From NCBI GenBank assembly GCA_963677415.2, contig CAXXFJ010000013.1, forward strand, positions 1 through 64,000: DNA of 64,000 bases, written 5' to 3'. Below, piece after piece: positions 52,690 to 62,846 of this stretch; the stretch's first letter is position 1, and every line of letters begins with the position of its first letter. This DNA is from JAQUTK01 sp963677415. GTDB lineage: Bacteria > Bacteroidota > Bacteroidia > Bacteroidales > JAQUTK01. Under the pieces are notes generated by a model, which saw only the letters and a list, made by a program, of their open reading frames with translations, was not told where the DNA came from and made no database searches. A program made the translations under genes and the position numbers.

Positions 52690-54348
52690 CTATTTCCCTG
52701 CTTCCTGATATAAGAATCGTTTGATACTCCTCTTGGGAGTTTTCTCAAACTCTTCCGGGAAGATTTTCATTTTTGCAACCTGAGAATAAGCAGGGAGCAT
52801 ATGATTCAAGACTACCCTATTCTCTTCCATTACTTTTTCGACAGCTTCATTGGTGAGTCCGTGCGCAAAAGCATCTTCAAAATCAGGATAGACCAGTCCG
52901 ACTAGTTTATCTCCTTGTTCAACGACAAGCGACTCAGCCACATAGGGAAGATTATTCAACTTTTCTTCAATCTCTTCCGGATAGATATTCTGCCCCGAAC
53001 TACTAAGAAGCATATTCTTACAGCGTCCTTTGATCGTTATATTACCTTCTTCATCCATGACTCCCATGTCTCCGGTATGCAACCAACCCTTTGAATCAAT
53101 GGCCTGAGCTGTCAGTTCCTTATTCTTATAATAACCGGACATCAGATTATCACCCTTCACAATAATCTCACCCACAATATTGGCAGGATCAGCGGACAAC
53201 ACCTTTACTTCCATCCGGTGCACCGGTTTGCCACACGAACCGGGTTTGTATTCTTTCCAGAAAGTATAGCCAATGATTGGTCCACACTCTGTCATCCCAT
53301 ATCCTACAGTGAAGGGAAACTCTATCGACCGAAGAAAAGATTCTACTTCAGCGTTTAAGGCAGCTCCACCAATGACTACCTGTACAAAATCACCACCAAA
53401 TGCATCTACCACACTTTGACGTACCTTTGCTTTGATTATATCACTGATATATGGCAGCAGCAGCATAAGCTTCATGGTCGGCGTTTCCAGTTTGGGAAGC
53501 ACATTCTTCTTGATGACTTTTTCAATGATGAGTGGCACAGCAATGACCAAGTTGGGTTTAATTTCAGCAAATGCCTGGAAGATAACCTTTGGACTCGGCA
53601 TCCGGGTTAGGAAAAAGACATGACAGCCACAGGTAAACTCAAAAAGAAATTCGAAAGCAAGTCCATACATGTGTGCCATCGGAAGGATGGAGATCACTTT
53701 TTGCCCGGGATCAAGATGGAGAACATCGCGTGCGAAAGTAATATTGGACCACATACTCAGGTAGGACAACATCACTCCTTTGGATGTGCTGGTAGTACCG
53801 GACGTGTAATTGATGATAGCCAGATCGCCGGGCTTACTATGTACATATTTCACATGTTCAGGACGGAAGTTCTTCGGAAACTTAACGCCAAACATCTCAT
53901 TCAGATGATCACGTACTTCATTGAGTTTCTTCGTATGTGAAATCAAAACCGAGAAGTCGTTCATCAGAATAATTCCTTTGATATTGGGCATGGAGGCTTC
54001 ATTCAGATTCTCCCAGACCACATCACCTACAAAAAGAAGTTTAGCTTCAGAATGATTGACAAAATTATGAACATTATCCGCTTTAAACTCGTGAAGAATG
54101 GGCACTGCAACTGCTCCATAAGTTAATATTGCAAGAAAGGTAACTCCCCAATGCGAACAGTTTCTGCCACAGATAGCTATTTTATCTCCTTTACTGATTC
54201 CGCTTTTTTCAAAGATAAGGTGTATCTTCTCTATTTTACGTGCTACATCCTTGTACTGCAAAGTCGCTCCTTTATAATCGGTCAAAGCATCCAGATCCCA
54301 GTGATTCTTAATACTCTGCTCTATGTAGGCAATAAAATCTTTTTCCAT
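52690..54348 (-). CDS. AMP-forming long-chain acyl-CoA synthetase-like enzyme
   Basis: The product has 552 residues. It shows adenylate-forming enzyme motifs: YTSGTTSTSKGVMLS (P-loop), VGYGMTECGP, KGWLHTGDMG, and a C-terminal KTPKRSIKRF with the catalytic Lys. The family activates fatty acids as acyl-AMP and then acyl-CoA. The chain-length preference is not predictable. There are no beta-oxidation genes around it, so a role in lipid recycling or membrane acyl supply is as likely as catabolism. It has its own full promoter and terminator. Confidence 0.9.
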   Translation of the reverse strand: MEKDFIAYIEQSIKNHWDLDALTDYKGATLQYKDVARKIEKIHLIFEKSGISKGDKIAICGRNCSHWGVTFLAILTYGAVAVPILHEFKADNVHNFVNHSEAKLLFVGDVVWENLNEASMPNIKGIILMNDFSVLISHTKKLNEVRDHLNEMFGVKFPKNFRPEHVKYVHSKPGDLAIINYTSGTTSTSKGVMLSYLSMWSNITFARDVLHLDPGQKVISILPMAHMYGLAFEFLFEFTCGCHVFFLTRMPSPKVIFQAFAEIKPNLVIAVPLIIEKVIKKNVLPKLETPTMKLMLLLPYISDIIKAKVRQSVVDAFGGDFVQVVIGGAALNAEVESFLRSIEFPFTVGYGMTECGPIIGYTFWKEYKPGSCGKPVHRMEVKVLSADPANIVGEIIVKGDNLMSGYYKNKELTAQAIDSKGWLHTGDMGVMDEEGNITIKGRCKNMLLSSSGQNIYPEEIEEKLNNLPYVAESLVVEQGDKLVGLVYPDFEDAFAHGLTNEAVEKVMEENRVVLNHMLPAYSQVAKMKIFPEEFEKTPKRSIKRFLYQEAGK

Positions 54349-54363
54349 GATAGATTATTTTTT

Positions 54364-54394
54364 CAAATATAGACGAATCCATTCTCTAAACAAA
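54364..54394 (-). promoter_or_regulatory. Full Bacteroides promoter for the acyl-CoA synthetase gene
   Basis: On the minus strand, -33 TTTG (54391-54394), a 19-bp spacer and -7 TATATTTG (54364-54371). Transcription should start close to the ATG at 54348. Confidence 0.7.
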
Positions 54395-54472
54395 GGATAA
54401 GAGGAGAAAATGTTGCTTCCTGGTACGGAATGCTCTTAGCGATTCAGAAAGTATTAGCCTGTAACACCTAAT

Positions 54473-55966
54473 TTAAAGGGTTACGCCACTCTTGAAAATG
54501 GCAAACTCATGATATCCATTTCTTTCCATGCGTACCTTCTCTCCGGAAGCTACGCGTATGATATAATCAATGAAGAGTTCGTTCGTTTCTTCCATCGTCT
54601 TTCCTTCGAGTAATATTCCCGCATTAAAATCAATCCATCCGGGTTTTCTTTGATACAAGGCCGAGTTTGTTGAAACTTTGATGGTGGGTACATAACATCC
54701 AAAAGGCGTTCCTCTTCCTGTCGTAAACAGGATCAGCTGACAGCCTGAAGAAGCCAATGCCGTAGCTGCAACCAAATCATTGCCAGGTGCGCTCAATAAA
54801 TTCAACCCTTTTTCCCTGATCAACTCACCATAAGCAACCACTCCACATACTGCTGACTGGCCACTTTTCTGCGTACATCCCAACGACTTTTCTTCCAGAG
54901 TGGATATTCCTCCTGCTTTATTGCCTGGAGATGGATTTTCATAGACCGGCTGATTGTTGGCTTCATAGTACTCCTTGAAACCGTTGATCAGGCGGACTGT
55001 CTGATCAAAAAGGACAGGAGTCACACATCGGTTCATCAGGATTGTTTCGGCACCAAACATTTCCGGCACTTCAGTCAATACGGTCGTTCCTCCCTGAGAG
55101 GTAAGGAAATCAGAGAAGACACCCAAAAGCGGATTGGCCGTGATACCGGAGAATCCGTCGGAACCTCCGCATTTAAGTCCGACTTTCAGTTCGGACAACG
55201 GAATCGGTTCGCGCCGGCAGGTTACAGCATGCTCATACAACTCACGCAAAAGCTTCATCCCTTCTTCATATTCATCACTCACCTTCTGGCACTCCATAAA
55301 ACGCACACGTTCCGGTTCATACTCCCCTAAGAATGTCCTAAATGCACCCAACTGATTATTTTCACATCCCAGTCCGACTACCAGTACTCCTCCCGCATTG
55401 GGATGCAGCACCATATCGCGGAGTATCTTTCGGGTATTCTCGTGATCTTCTCCCAACTGTGAACAACCATAATTATGTGGAAAGGCCACAATCGCATCTA
55501 CACCTTGCAGACCTGTCTCATTGCGAAGTGTTTCTGCCAACTGTGACGCAATACCATTGACGCAGCCTACTGTCGGCACGATCCATATCTCATTACGAGT
55601 ACCAGCCAAACCGTCTTTCCGACGATAACCATTGAAAGTCAGATTGCGCTGTGGGGTATTGCTAACAGAAGGTGCAGGACAATACGTGTATTCCTCCACT
55701 CCGCTGAGGTTGGTTTTTATTCGTTTTTCGTTTACCCAGGCACCAGCTTCAATAGTAACGATGGCGTGTCCGATTGGATAACCATATTTGATCACATTGC
55801 TTCCGGAAGCAATCCTGCATACAGCGACCTTATGTCCGGCAGGTATCTCTTCACGCACAGTAATCTCCTGACTCCCAAAAGTCAACACATCTCCCTTACC
55901 GACTCTTTCCAGCACAACTGCAACATTGTCGGATGGATGAATCAGTATATATAAAGCTTTATTCAT
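54473..55966 (-). CDS. uxaA: Altronate dehydratase
   Basis: The product has 497 residues: an N-terminal SAF domain (about 1-95, IHPSDNVAVVLERVGKGD, AGHKVAVCRIASGSNVIKYG) and the large UxaA catalytic domain with GFSGITANPLLG and LFTTGRGTPFGCYVPTIKVS. It dehydrates D-altronate to 2-keto-3-deoxygluconate in the galacturonate pathway. It follows uxaB by 16 bp, in the same operon. No uxaC (uronate isomerase) is in the window. Confidence 0.95.
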   Translation of the reverse strand: MNKALYILIHPSDNVAVVLERVGKGDVLTFGSQEITVREEIPAGHKVAVCRIASGSNVIKYGYPIGHAIVTIEAGAWVNEKRIKTNLSGVEEYTYCPAPSVSNTPQRNLTFNGYRRKDGLAGTRNEIWIVPTVGCVNGIASQLAETLRNETGLQGVDAIVAFPHNYGCSQLGEDHENTRKILRDMVLHPNAGGVLVVGLGCENNQLGAFRTFLGEYEPERVRFMECQKVSDEYEEGMKLLRELYEHAVTCRREPIPLSELKVGLKCGGSDGFSGITANPLLGVFSDFLTSQGGTTVLTEVPEMFGAETILMNRCVTPVLFDQTVRLINGFKEYYEANNQPVYENPSPGNKAGGISTLEEKSLGCTQKSGQSAVCGVVAYGELIREKGLNLLSAPGNDLVAATALASSGCQLILFTTGRGTPFGCYVPTIKVSTNSALYQRKPGWIDFNAGILLEGKTMEETNELFIDYIIRVASGEKVRMERNGYHEFAIFKSGVTL

Positions 55967-55982
55967 AGAACCATTAATTTAT

Positions 55983-57419
55983 TCAAACGATCGTTTGCAG
56001 TGCCTTATTCATTCCTTCTTGAGAGATAAGAGTCAAATAGCCGGTCAGTTTCTCTTTCAATCCTGGAATAGTATTCAGATCTTCCGCCCAGATAAATGAA
56101 TCTCCGAGCACACCTCCAGCAATTGCAGCAAAATCATTGGTCTGCCACAACTGAGTCAGCAAATCCAGTATCTTCGGATCGTCATTTAACACGATGGTAT
56201 CCTCTCCCCGCTTGCCACCTTTATAATAAGAAATAATTGCAGCCAGACCAAACACCAGTGCATCAGGCAGCTGACCTTTTCGTTCCAGATATTTCTTAAG
56301 CGCAGGAAGGTCTCGTGTCTTAAATTTCGGGAATGAGTTTAGCATGATGCTTGTCACCAAATGATTGACATACGGATTGCGGAAGCGCTCCATAACACTA
56401 TCAGCAAAAGCTGTCAATTCCTCTTTGGAGAGATCAAGCGTCGGGATCAGTTCATCGTACATTGCCTTACGTACATATTTACCCACCACATCATCTTCGC
56501 ACGCTTCACGCACGGTATTGAGTCCGGCCAGATAAGCCACCGGAGAAAGCACGGTATGTGGTCCATTAAGCAAAGTAACTTTTCGATCACGATAAGGCTT
56601 GATGGAAGGTACAAACAGCACATTAAGTCCAGCTTTGGAAGTAGGAAGCTCCTGCTCCACCCATGCCGGAGCCTGTATTACCCACAAGTGGAAAATCTCA
56701 CCCTCAACGACCATCTTATCTTCATACTGCACTTCTTTAGTAATCTCTGCAATGGTATCTCTCGGATATCCCGGTACGATACGGTCGACCAGTGTATTGG
56801 CAAATGCACAAGCACTGTTCATCCACTCCACAAAGGCAGCCGGATATTTCCACAGTTGTGCGTAATGCAACATATGTTCTTTCAGATGATCGCCATTCTG
56901 ATCTATCAGTTCGCAAGGAATAAAAATCAGCCCTTTATCTGCCGCACCATTGAAAGTTACAAAGCGATGGTACAAAAACTTGGTCATCCGAGCCGGGAAG
57001 TTCTGAGGCGGACATTCAGTCTCTTTTGCCTCCGGGTCAAAAGCAATACCGGCCTCTGTTGTATTGGAAATAACAAAGCGCATATCCGTACTACATGCCA
57101 GTTGCATGAACTCATCATTCAGTTCAAATGGATTTATACCTCTGGAAATACATTCAATACGCTTTACGATACGCACAGGTTTACCTTTTTCGAGACCTTT
57201 GAGTACGAGGGTATAAAGACCGTCCTGCTCATTCAACTGAGGCACCATCCCTTGAGAAAGAGGCTGAGTCACTACTATGCTACTATTAAAATCCGCTTTT
57301 TCATTCATCTCTTGCACCATCCAGCAGACAAAAGCGCGGAGAAAGTTGCCCTCTCCTATCTGTAATATACGTTCCGGATATACCGGAGCATCAAATAAGT
57401 TTCTAGTTAATCGTTCCAT
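55983..57419 (-). CDS. uxaB: Tagaturonate reductase (altronate oxidoreductase)
   Basis: The product has 478 residues of the mannitol dehydrogenase family. The NAD-binding start ILQIGEGNFLRAFVCWM and the conserved segment KVTLLNGPHTVLSPVAYLAG are seen, with YRDRKVTLLNG holding the catalytic Lys. It reduces D-tagaturonate to D-altronate with NADH, supplying UxaA. It lies 25 bp after the esterase gene. Confidence 0.94.
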   Translation of the reverse strand: MERLTRNLFDAPVYPERILQIGEGNFLRAFVCWMVQEMNEKADFNSSIVVTQPLSQGMVPQLNEQDGLYTLVLKGLEKGKPVRIVKRIECISRGINPFELNDEFMQLACSTDMRFVISNTTEAGIAFDPEAKETECPPQNFPARMTKFLYHRFVTFNGAADKGLIFIPCELIDQNGDHLKEHMLHYAQLWKYPAAFVEWMNSACAFANTLVDRIVPGYPRDTIAEITKEVQYEDKMVVEGEIFHLWVIQAPAWVEQELPTSKAGLNVLFVPSIKPYRDRKVTLLNGPHTVLSPVAYLAGLNTVREACEDDVVGKYVRKAMYDELIPTLDLSKEELTAFADSVMERFRNPYVNHLVTSIMLNSFPKFKTRDLPALKKYLERKGQLPDALVFGLAAIISYYKGGKRGEDTIVLNDDPKILDLLTQLWQTNDFAAIAGGVLGDSFIWAEDLNTIPGLKEKLTGYLTLISQEGMNKALQTIV

Positions 57420-57444
57420 TATGTATCTGAATTTGTTTTAAATA

Positions 57445-58275
57445 TCAATTCTTGTAGTTTTTCAGCCATTGTTCAGCAAGCTTAGGCCATTCAACACCAG
57501 CTCTCAAATCTTTACGAATACCATATCCGTGACCTCCCTGGGGAAGAAAATGCAGTTCGACAGGAACCTTTTGATTACGCAAAGCTCCGGCAATGACCAA
57601 CGCGCTGTTACCGTATGGATCATCAGCCGTCTGGAAGATAAATGTAGGAGGTGTGTTGGAAGTAACGGTCAGTTCAGGTGTCAGAGTTTTGTTTGCTCCC
57701 TCGTCCATGTAAGCCGGATAAATCAGCAGGGTAAAATCGGGACGACATGAAAGTGAATCTGCCTTATCCACTGGCTCATACAATTTCTCGGTAAAGCGAG
57801 TGGAAGCACGTTCTGAGAGGCTGGCTCCGGCAGAGAATCCCAAGATTCCCACTTTGTCAAACTTATCGGCACGTACCAGGCGGATCATGCGCTGAGCATC
57901 TTGCAAGGCTCCTTCTTTCTTTCCGGGCACACGATATTGGAGAACGTAGGCGGTGTATCCTTGTCCTGCAAACCATTCACCGATATCAGTTCCTTCTTTT
58001 ACCCATGACAATATTGAATAAGCACCCCCCGGGCAAACCACCACCGCTTCATTATTAGAAACAACTGTCGGTACAATCTTTACATATCCCGGATTAGTAA
58101 CTTCTGTGATTCGAGTGACACCATCTGTTGATTCCGGACTGAATACCGGTGCCGCTTTTGCCTTTGTTTCACCCGGCACTTCACCGGGCCATATTTCGTG
58201 TAGGTTATTTTGTGCCATCGTATTAATTGTGGATACAAACAGTAGTAATACTGTCAATTTGAGTGCATTATTCAT
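57445..58275 (-). CDS. Secreted alpha/beta-hydrolase, acetylesterase-like
   Basis: The product has 276 residues with a signal peptide (LTVLLLFVSTINTMAQ). The alpha/beta-hydrolase order is AVVVCPGGAYSILSW (oxyanion strand), GILGFSAGASLS (nucleophile Ser in GFSAG), TADDPYGNS (Asp) and PQGGHGYG (His). Related secreted enzymes remove acetyl groups from plant polysaccharides. Its place at the head of the uxaB-uxaA operon suggests pectin deacetylation, but this is inferred. The triad is complete. A -7 box lies 31 bp upstream. Confidence 0.8.
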   Translation of the reverse strand: MNNALKLTVLLLFVSTINTMAQNNLHEIWPGEVPGETKAKAAPVFSPESTDGVTRITEVTNPGYVKIVPTVVSNNEAVVVCPGGAYSILSWVKEGTDIGEWFAGQGYTAYVLQYRVPGKKEGALQDAQRMIRLVRADKFDKVGILGFSAGASLSERASTRFTEKLYEPVDKADSLSCRPDFTLLIYPAYMDEGANKTLTPELTVTSNTPPTFIFQTADDPYGNSALVIAGALRNQKVPVELHFLPQGGHGYGIRKDLRAGVEWPKLAEQWLKNYKN

Positions 58276-58305
58276 TTTTCCAGACAGTTTATGGTTTTAC
58301 TCCTG

Positions 58306-58313
58306 CAAAGTTA
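58306..58313 (-). promoter_or_regulatory. -7 box of the esterase-uxaB-uxaA operon
   Basis: Minus-strand TAACTTTG matches TAnnTTTG about 30 nt upstream of the esterase ATG. Confidence 0.55.
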
Positions 58314-58358
58314 GTATTATTTTGTAATCCCATTACCTCCTCTTCCAACAAAATTAGC

Positions 58359-58366
58359 TACTTTTG
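58359..58366 (+). promoter_or_regulatory. -7 box of tamB
   Basis: TACTTTTG matches TAnnTTTG. Transcription would start near 58373, well downstream of the only in-frame start codon (GTG at 58263) before the membrane anchor. Confidence 0.5.
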
Positions 58367-58379
58367 TTCAGAATATAAA

Positions 58380-61300
58380 TGGAATAAGCATATCAGAAAA
58401 GTAAAAATAGCCTTCTGGATTCTGACGTTCTTCTTGACTCTGATATACATCAGCTTGAAGATTACCCTCTCTTTGGATGCGGTTCAACGTAAGCTGGCAC
58501 CCCATGTGGCTGTTTATCTATCTGATATTCTGGATACCCCTTCTACTATTGAGAGCGTAAACTTCGAACTATTCGATAAAATAACTCTTTTTGGAGTCAC
58601 AGTGCAAGATCAGAAAGATGATACGCTACTGGTAGCAAACCGAATCTCGGTAGGCGTAGAACTCCTTCCGTTATTTAAAAAGAAGGTTTCCTTTAAAACT
58701 ATCCGGATTTTTGGTTTTGATATCCGGCTTTCCAAAGACTCTCTTGATGCCCCACTGAACATCCAATACATCATCGACCGCTTCAAGAATGAAGATAAAA
58801 CGTCGAAACCAAAGAATCCGAACCTTGCTTTCAAATCTATATTACTTCGAAGAGGAAAAATTTCTTTTGATGTAAAGTCGGAAAGCACAACTCCTGGCAA
58901 GTTTAATGCTCATCATGTAAAAGTGAATAATCTGTATTCCTCCTTTTCTATGAGAGTTTTGCGTACTGATTCGTTGAATATTCAATGTAATCGTCTCTCC
59001 TTTGAAGAACAATCCGGATTGACATTAAAACAGTTGACTTTTAAGATAAAAGCAAACTCGAAAAAGCTGCATGTCGATAATTTTAGTTTACAATTGCCTG
59101 AAAGTCATTTCTCCGCAGACACGCTGACAGTGGAATATGACTCCATTGGCACTTTTAAATACAAATCGCCGAAAACTAATTTTGAATGCAATCTCTCTTC
59201 CTCTGTCAATTTGAAAGATCTCAGCGCCTTTGTTCCAGCATTCTCAGCAATAAATGAAAAGATGATATTAAAGGCAAAGATTCAAGGTACTCCCAACAAT
59301 ATTGTCTTTGAGCACATCCAGATAAAAATGGATAATGGAGTGAACCTTGCCGGAAACGGAAGCCTTCTCGATATATCCGGGACTAATAAAACTCACATAT
59401 ATGGTGTACTGGATAAATGTGAGGTAAGGGTTGACAATCTTCGGAAAATCGTTCGAAATGTAACGAACTCTGTTACCGAATTGCCTTCCTGGATAGATGG
59501 TCTGGGGATGCTTAATTTCAACGGAACAATATCGGGATACTTACCTGAGATAGTGGCTTATGGGAAACTCCATTCCAATATCGGAACGATTCAAACTGAT
59601 CTTACTATCAAACGTCAGATACAAGGTAATAGAATGCACTACTCAGGTAAAGTAAGAGCTCAAAAGCTACAACTGGACAAACTGACTCTTCCGGAAAACC
59701 CTTTCGGGAAAGCATCTCTTCAAGTAGACTTCAATCTGGATCAGCAAGAAGGAGCAATACCTTCAGGAAACCTTTCTGCCACTTTTAGTGATTTCGAATA
59801 CAAGAAGTACACCTACAAAGAAATGGTTTTTGAAGGTAACTTTGATGGAAAAGGCTTTGATGGATTGTATCGTCTCGTCGACCCTCATGTCCAATTCTAT
59901 CTGAACGGAACAGTGGATCTTCAAGCTCAACCTCATCGTTTCTTCTTTGATGCCTGGCTCGATCAACTGGATATGAACCAGCTCAACCTGACAAAAAGTG
60001 ATAAAGAAGAACATCTCTCTTTTTATGTTCATTCAAGCTTTACAGGAAACTCAGCAGACAACATGGATGGTCTGCTTCGAATAATGAATGTAAATTATCA
60101 AAAAGGATCAGAAGAATTTAAGATGGATTCTCTGGTTATCAATTCACAGCATGAGAATCAGAATTCAAAGATTTCCATTCATTCAAAATATCTGAATGGT
60201 TTAATCCAGGGTCAATACGCTTTCAGTTCGTTGAAAGCAAGCTTGGAGAATACACTTGCACATTACTATCCGGCACTTCAACTGCCCGTAAAAAGCACCG
60301 AGAGTAACTCCTTTGAATTTCAATTCGACTTGAACAACACAGAAGAGCTTACCTCCATTTTTGAGTTACCACTTACTATCCTGAAGCCTGGTCAATTGAA
60401 TGGAAAATACAACGAGGCTGAAAACAATGTCTCCCTCAACCTGTATTCTCCTTCACTGTTGATAAACAAGAAGGAATTAACTGATGCTTCTGTTACATCA
60501 AAAACGCTGAACAATGATGAACTTCAAGTTGAAGTCCGGGCAACATCACAAAACAAGAAGGGGATATTTACGAACTTTTATCTAAGTACACTCTCACAAA
60601 AAAACAATCTGGGAGTCCGGCTTCTTTGGGGAAATTCCTCGGAAAAGACATATAGTGGCGATATCAAGTTTAATGCTGAAATCAAAGAAAGGAGTCTGGG
60701 TGCAACTTTACCGGATATTTCCATTAATATCCTCCCTACTGAGATGATTATGAATGATACTCTCTGGATCGTAGATCCTGCACAAATAGCTATCAGTAAG
60801 AATAAAGTTAATGTTTCCAGATTCTCTATTCACAAGAAAGATCAGTTCATACGACTGGACGGAGACCTTTCTAAACTTCCGGAAGACTCCTTGAAGTTGC
60901 AATTAAAAGACATGAACCTGAGCTATATATTTGCAATCTTTAACCTGGGGAGACTTGGATTCGGAGGTCTTGCAACCGGTGAGGCTACTATCAGTGAAGC
61001 ATTTGCCAAACCAAAGATGAGTGCCCATCTGGATGTTAAGTCTTTTGCTTTCAATGATTTTCCGGTAGGTGATCTAGATGTAAGAGGATCGTGGAACGAC
61101 AGCATACAGGGTATTTTGCTGGATGGGATTATCCGTGATTCCACTCAATCATATGCACTTGGATACATCTTCCCAACCCGTGATTCCATCGATATATCTT
61201 TTAAAGCTGATTATTTAAAGGCAGGATTCATCTATCCATTTACCGAGTCCATTTTCTCTGAATTATCGGGAAGAATTACCGGAGATGCTCGATTATTCGG

Positions 61301-62813
61301 TCATTTCAAGACTCTAAATGTAGAAGGGAAAGCAATGGTTAATGAAGGGAATATCGGAATCCGCATACTGAACACTGTTTATTCTTTCAATGATAGTATA
61401 TTACTGACACCGGAAAGGATTTCATTTAAAAATATCACAGCAAATGATATTGAAGGGCATCAGGCTCTGATAAATGGGTATGTAGCGCATAGAAATTTCA
61501 AAGATATGAATTACAATCTTAGCGTGCAAGCCGATAATATGCTAGTCTATGACACGCACCGCAGCGAGGATCTTCCCTTTTGGGGAAGAGTACGCGGCAC
61601 AGGATCCATCAGCCTTTCAGGCAATTCTGGTGGTTCTGGTAATCCGGGAAGATTGGATGTATATGTGGACATGACTACCAACGAATCCAATTTCAATCTT
61701 TCTTTGGACGATTCGGGAGAAGCAACTGAATATTCATTTATAAACTTTATCAATGATCAGAAGCAAGGTGGAGAAAAGAAGTTTCTCTGGAATAGTCAAT
61801 CAGAGAACACATCAAATGAAAATAATGGCACAACAGACATTAATCTTGTCATGCAAATCAATGCAACTTCATATATGACAATGGATGTGATCATGGATGA
61901 AGAGACAAATGATATTATACAAACCAATGGTAACGGGAATATTCGAATTGAATACAAGAATACGGAAAATGAACCAAAAATATTCGGTAAATACTCTATC
62001 GACTATGGTGTATACAACTATTCGTTCCTGGGGGCAACTGAAAAACGTTTTCGTATGCAGGAAGGAAGTTCTGTCTCCTTTAACGGTTCGCCAATGGAAG
62101 CTAATCTGGGAATAACGGCTTACTATTCTTTGAATGCATATCTGGGTGACCTGGATGACAGTTTTCTCACAGAAACATCAAGCACAACACGAGTGAATTG
62201 CCTCTTGAATATCAACGGAAATCTGCAACAACCAAATATCTCTTTCGGAGTGGAGCTTCCCAATGCAGATCAAGATGTGCAGCGTAGAGTTCAAAATATC
62301 ATTAGCAGTGAAGATATGATGAATCGGCAGATGCTATATCTACTGGTATTCAATAAGTTTTACACCCCCAACTATCTGAGTGCCACTCAAAAGAGCAGCG
62401 AACTAGTCAGCGGTGCATCTTCCACCATTTCCGGATTACTCAACACAGCTCTGTCAGGAGTACTCGCTAATAACTGGAATGTGGGTGCAAATTTACGTAC
62501 ATCAGACATGAACTTTACAGATGTTGATATGCAATTAGCCCTTTCCAGCCAACTTCTCAACAATCGGCTTCTTTTCAATGGTAACTTTGGCTATCGCGAC
62601 AATGTGCTCAACAACTCTTCTTTCGTGGGAGACTTTGACTTTGAATATAAATTGACCCGTTCAGGCAACTTCCGACTAAAAGCTTACAACAAAGCCAATG
62701 AAAAGTATTATCTGAAAAGCGGACAGAATACGCAAGGACTTGGTATCGTATATAAAAGAGATTTCAAATCCTGGCTTGACTTTTTACGTTTCCTGAAGAA
62801 AAAAGAAAAGTGA
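58380..62813 (+). CDS. tamB: TamB (translocation and assembly module inner-membrane subunit); start codon unclear
   Basis: About 1477 residues are counted from the likely N-terminal region. One N-terminal anchor (IAFWILTFFLTLIYISL) is followed by a very long run of beta-strand repeats (AsmA-like, hydrophobic groove fold) and a C-terminal TamB/DUF490 domain (GKYSIDYGVYNYSFLG, MNRQMLYLLVFNKFY, FDFEYKLTRSGNFRLKAYNK). It spans the periplasm and works with TamL. The given start is only approximate: the frame is open from a GTG at 58263 but that lies upstream of the promoter, and no in-frame ATG, GTG or TTG lies between the promoter and the anchor. An ATG at 58379 is one base out of frame. See findings. 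NhaC follows by 33 bp. Confidence 0.9.
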   Translation, partial: WNKHIRKVKIAFWILTFFLTLIYISLKITLSLDAVQRKLAPHVAVYLSDILDTPSTIESVNFELFDKITLFGVTVQDQKDDTLLVANRISVGVELLPLFKKKVSFKTIRIFGFDIRLSKDSLDAPLNIQYIIDRFKNEDKTSKPKNPNLAFKSILLRRGKISFDVKSESTTPGKFNAHHVKVNNLYSSFSMRVLRTDSLNIQCNRLSFEEQSGLTLKQLTFKIKANSKKLHVDNFSLQLPESHFSADTLTVEYDSIGTFKYKSPKTNFECNLSSSVNLKDLSAFVPAFSAINEKMILKAKIQGTPNNIVFEHIQIKMDNGVNLAGNGSLLDISGTNKTHIYGVLDKCEVRVDNLRKIVRNVTNSVTELPSWIDGLGMLNFNGTISGYLPEIVAYGKLHSNIGTIQTDLTIKRQIQGNRMHYSGKVRAQKLQLDKLTLPENPFGKASLQVDFNLDQQEGAIPSGNLSATFSDFEYKKYTYKEMVFEGNFDGKGFDGLYRLVDPHVQFYLNGTVDLQAQPHRFFFDAWLDQLDMNQLNLTKSDKEEHLSFYVHSSFTGNSADNMDGLLRIMNVNYQKGSEEFKMDSLVINSQHENQNSKISIHSKYLNGLIQGQYAFSSLKASLENTLAHYYPALQLPVKSTESNSFEFQFDLNNTEELTSIFELPLTILKPGQLNGKYNEAENNVSLNLYSPSLLINKKELTDASVTSKTLNNDELQVEVRATSQNKKGIFTNFYLSTLSQKNNLGVRLLWGNSSEKTYSGDIKFNAEIKERSLGATLPDISINILPTEMIMNDTLWIVDPAQIAISKNKVNVSRFSIHKKDQFIRLDGDLSKLPEDSLKLQLKDMNLSYIFAIFNLGRLGFGGLATGEATISEAFAKPKMSAHLDVKSFAFNDFPVGDLDVRGSWNDSIQGILLDGIIRDSTQSYALGYIFPTRDSIDISFKADYLKAGFIYPFTESIFSELSGRITGDARLFGHFKTLNVEGKAMVNEGNIGIRILNTVYSFNDSILLTPERISFKNITANDIEGHQALINGYVAHRNFKDMNYNLSVQADNMLVYDTHRSEDLPFWGRVRGTGSISLSGNSGGSGNPGRLDVYVDMTTNESNFNLSLDDSGEATEYSFINFINDQKQGGEKKFLWNSQSENTSNENNGTTDINLVMQINATSYMTMDVIMDEETNDIIQTNGNGNIRIEYKNTENEPKIFGKYSIDYGVYNYSFLGATEKRFRMQEGSSVSFNGSPMEANLGITAYYSLNAYLGDLDDSFLTETSSTTRVNCLLNINGNLQQPNISFGVELPNADQDVQRRVQNIISSEDMMNRQMLYLLVFNKFYTPNYLSATQKSSELVSGASSTISGLLNTALSGVLANNWNVGANLRTSDMNFTDVDMQLALSSQLLNNRLLFNGNFGYRDNVLNNSSFVGDFDFEYKLTRSGNFRLKAYNKANEKYYLKSGQNTQGLGIVYKRDFKSWLDFLRFLKKKEK

Positions 62814-62846
62814 GAAAACCCATTTCTATCATACAAACAAGACTCA

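Noticed and set aside
56361..57365. 334-codon ORF opposite uxaB
   Set aside because: It is an antisense shadow of uxaB; composition is rich in His, Arg, Ser and Cys and it has no family motifs.
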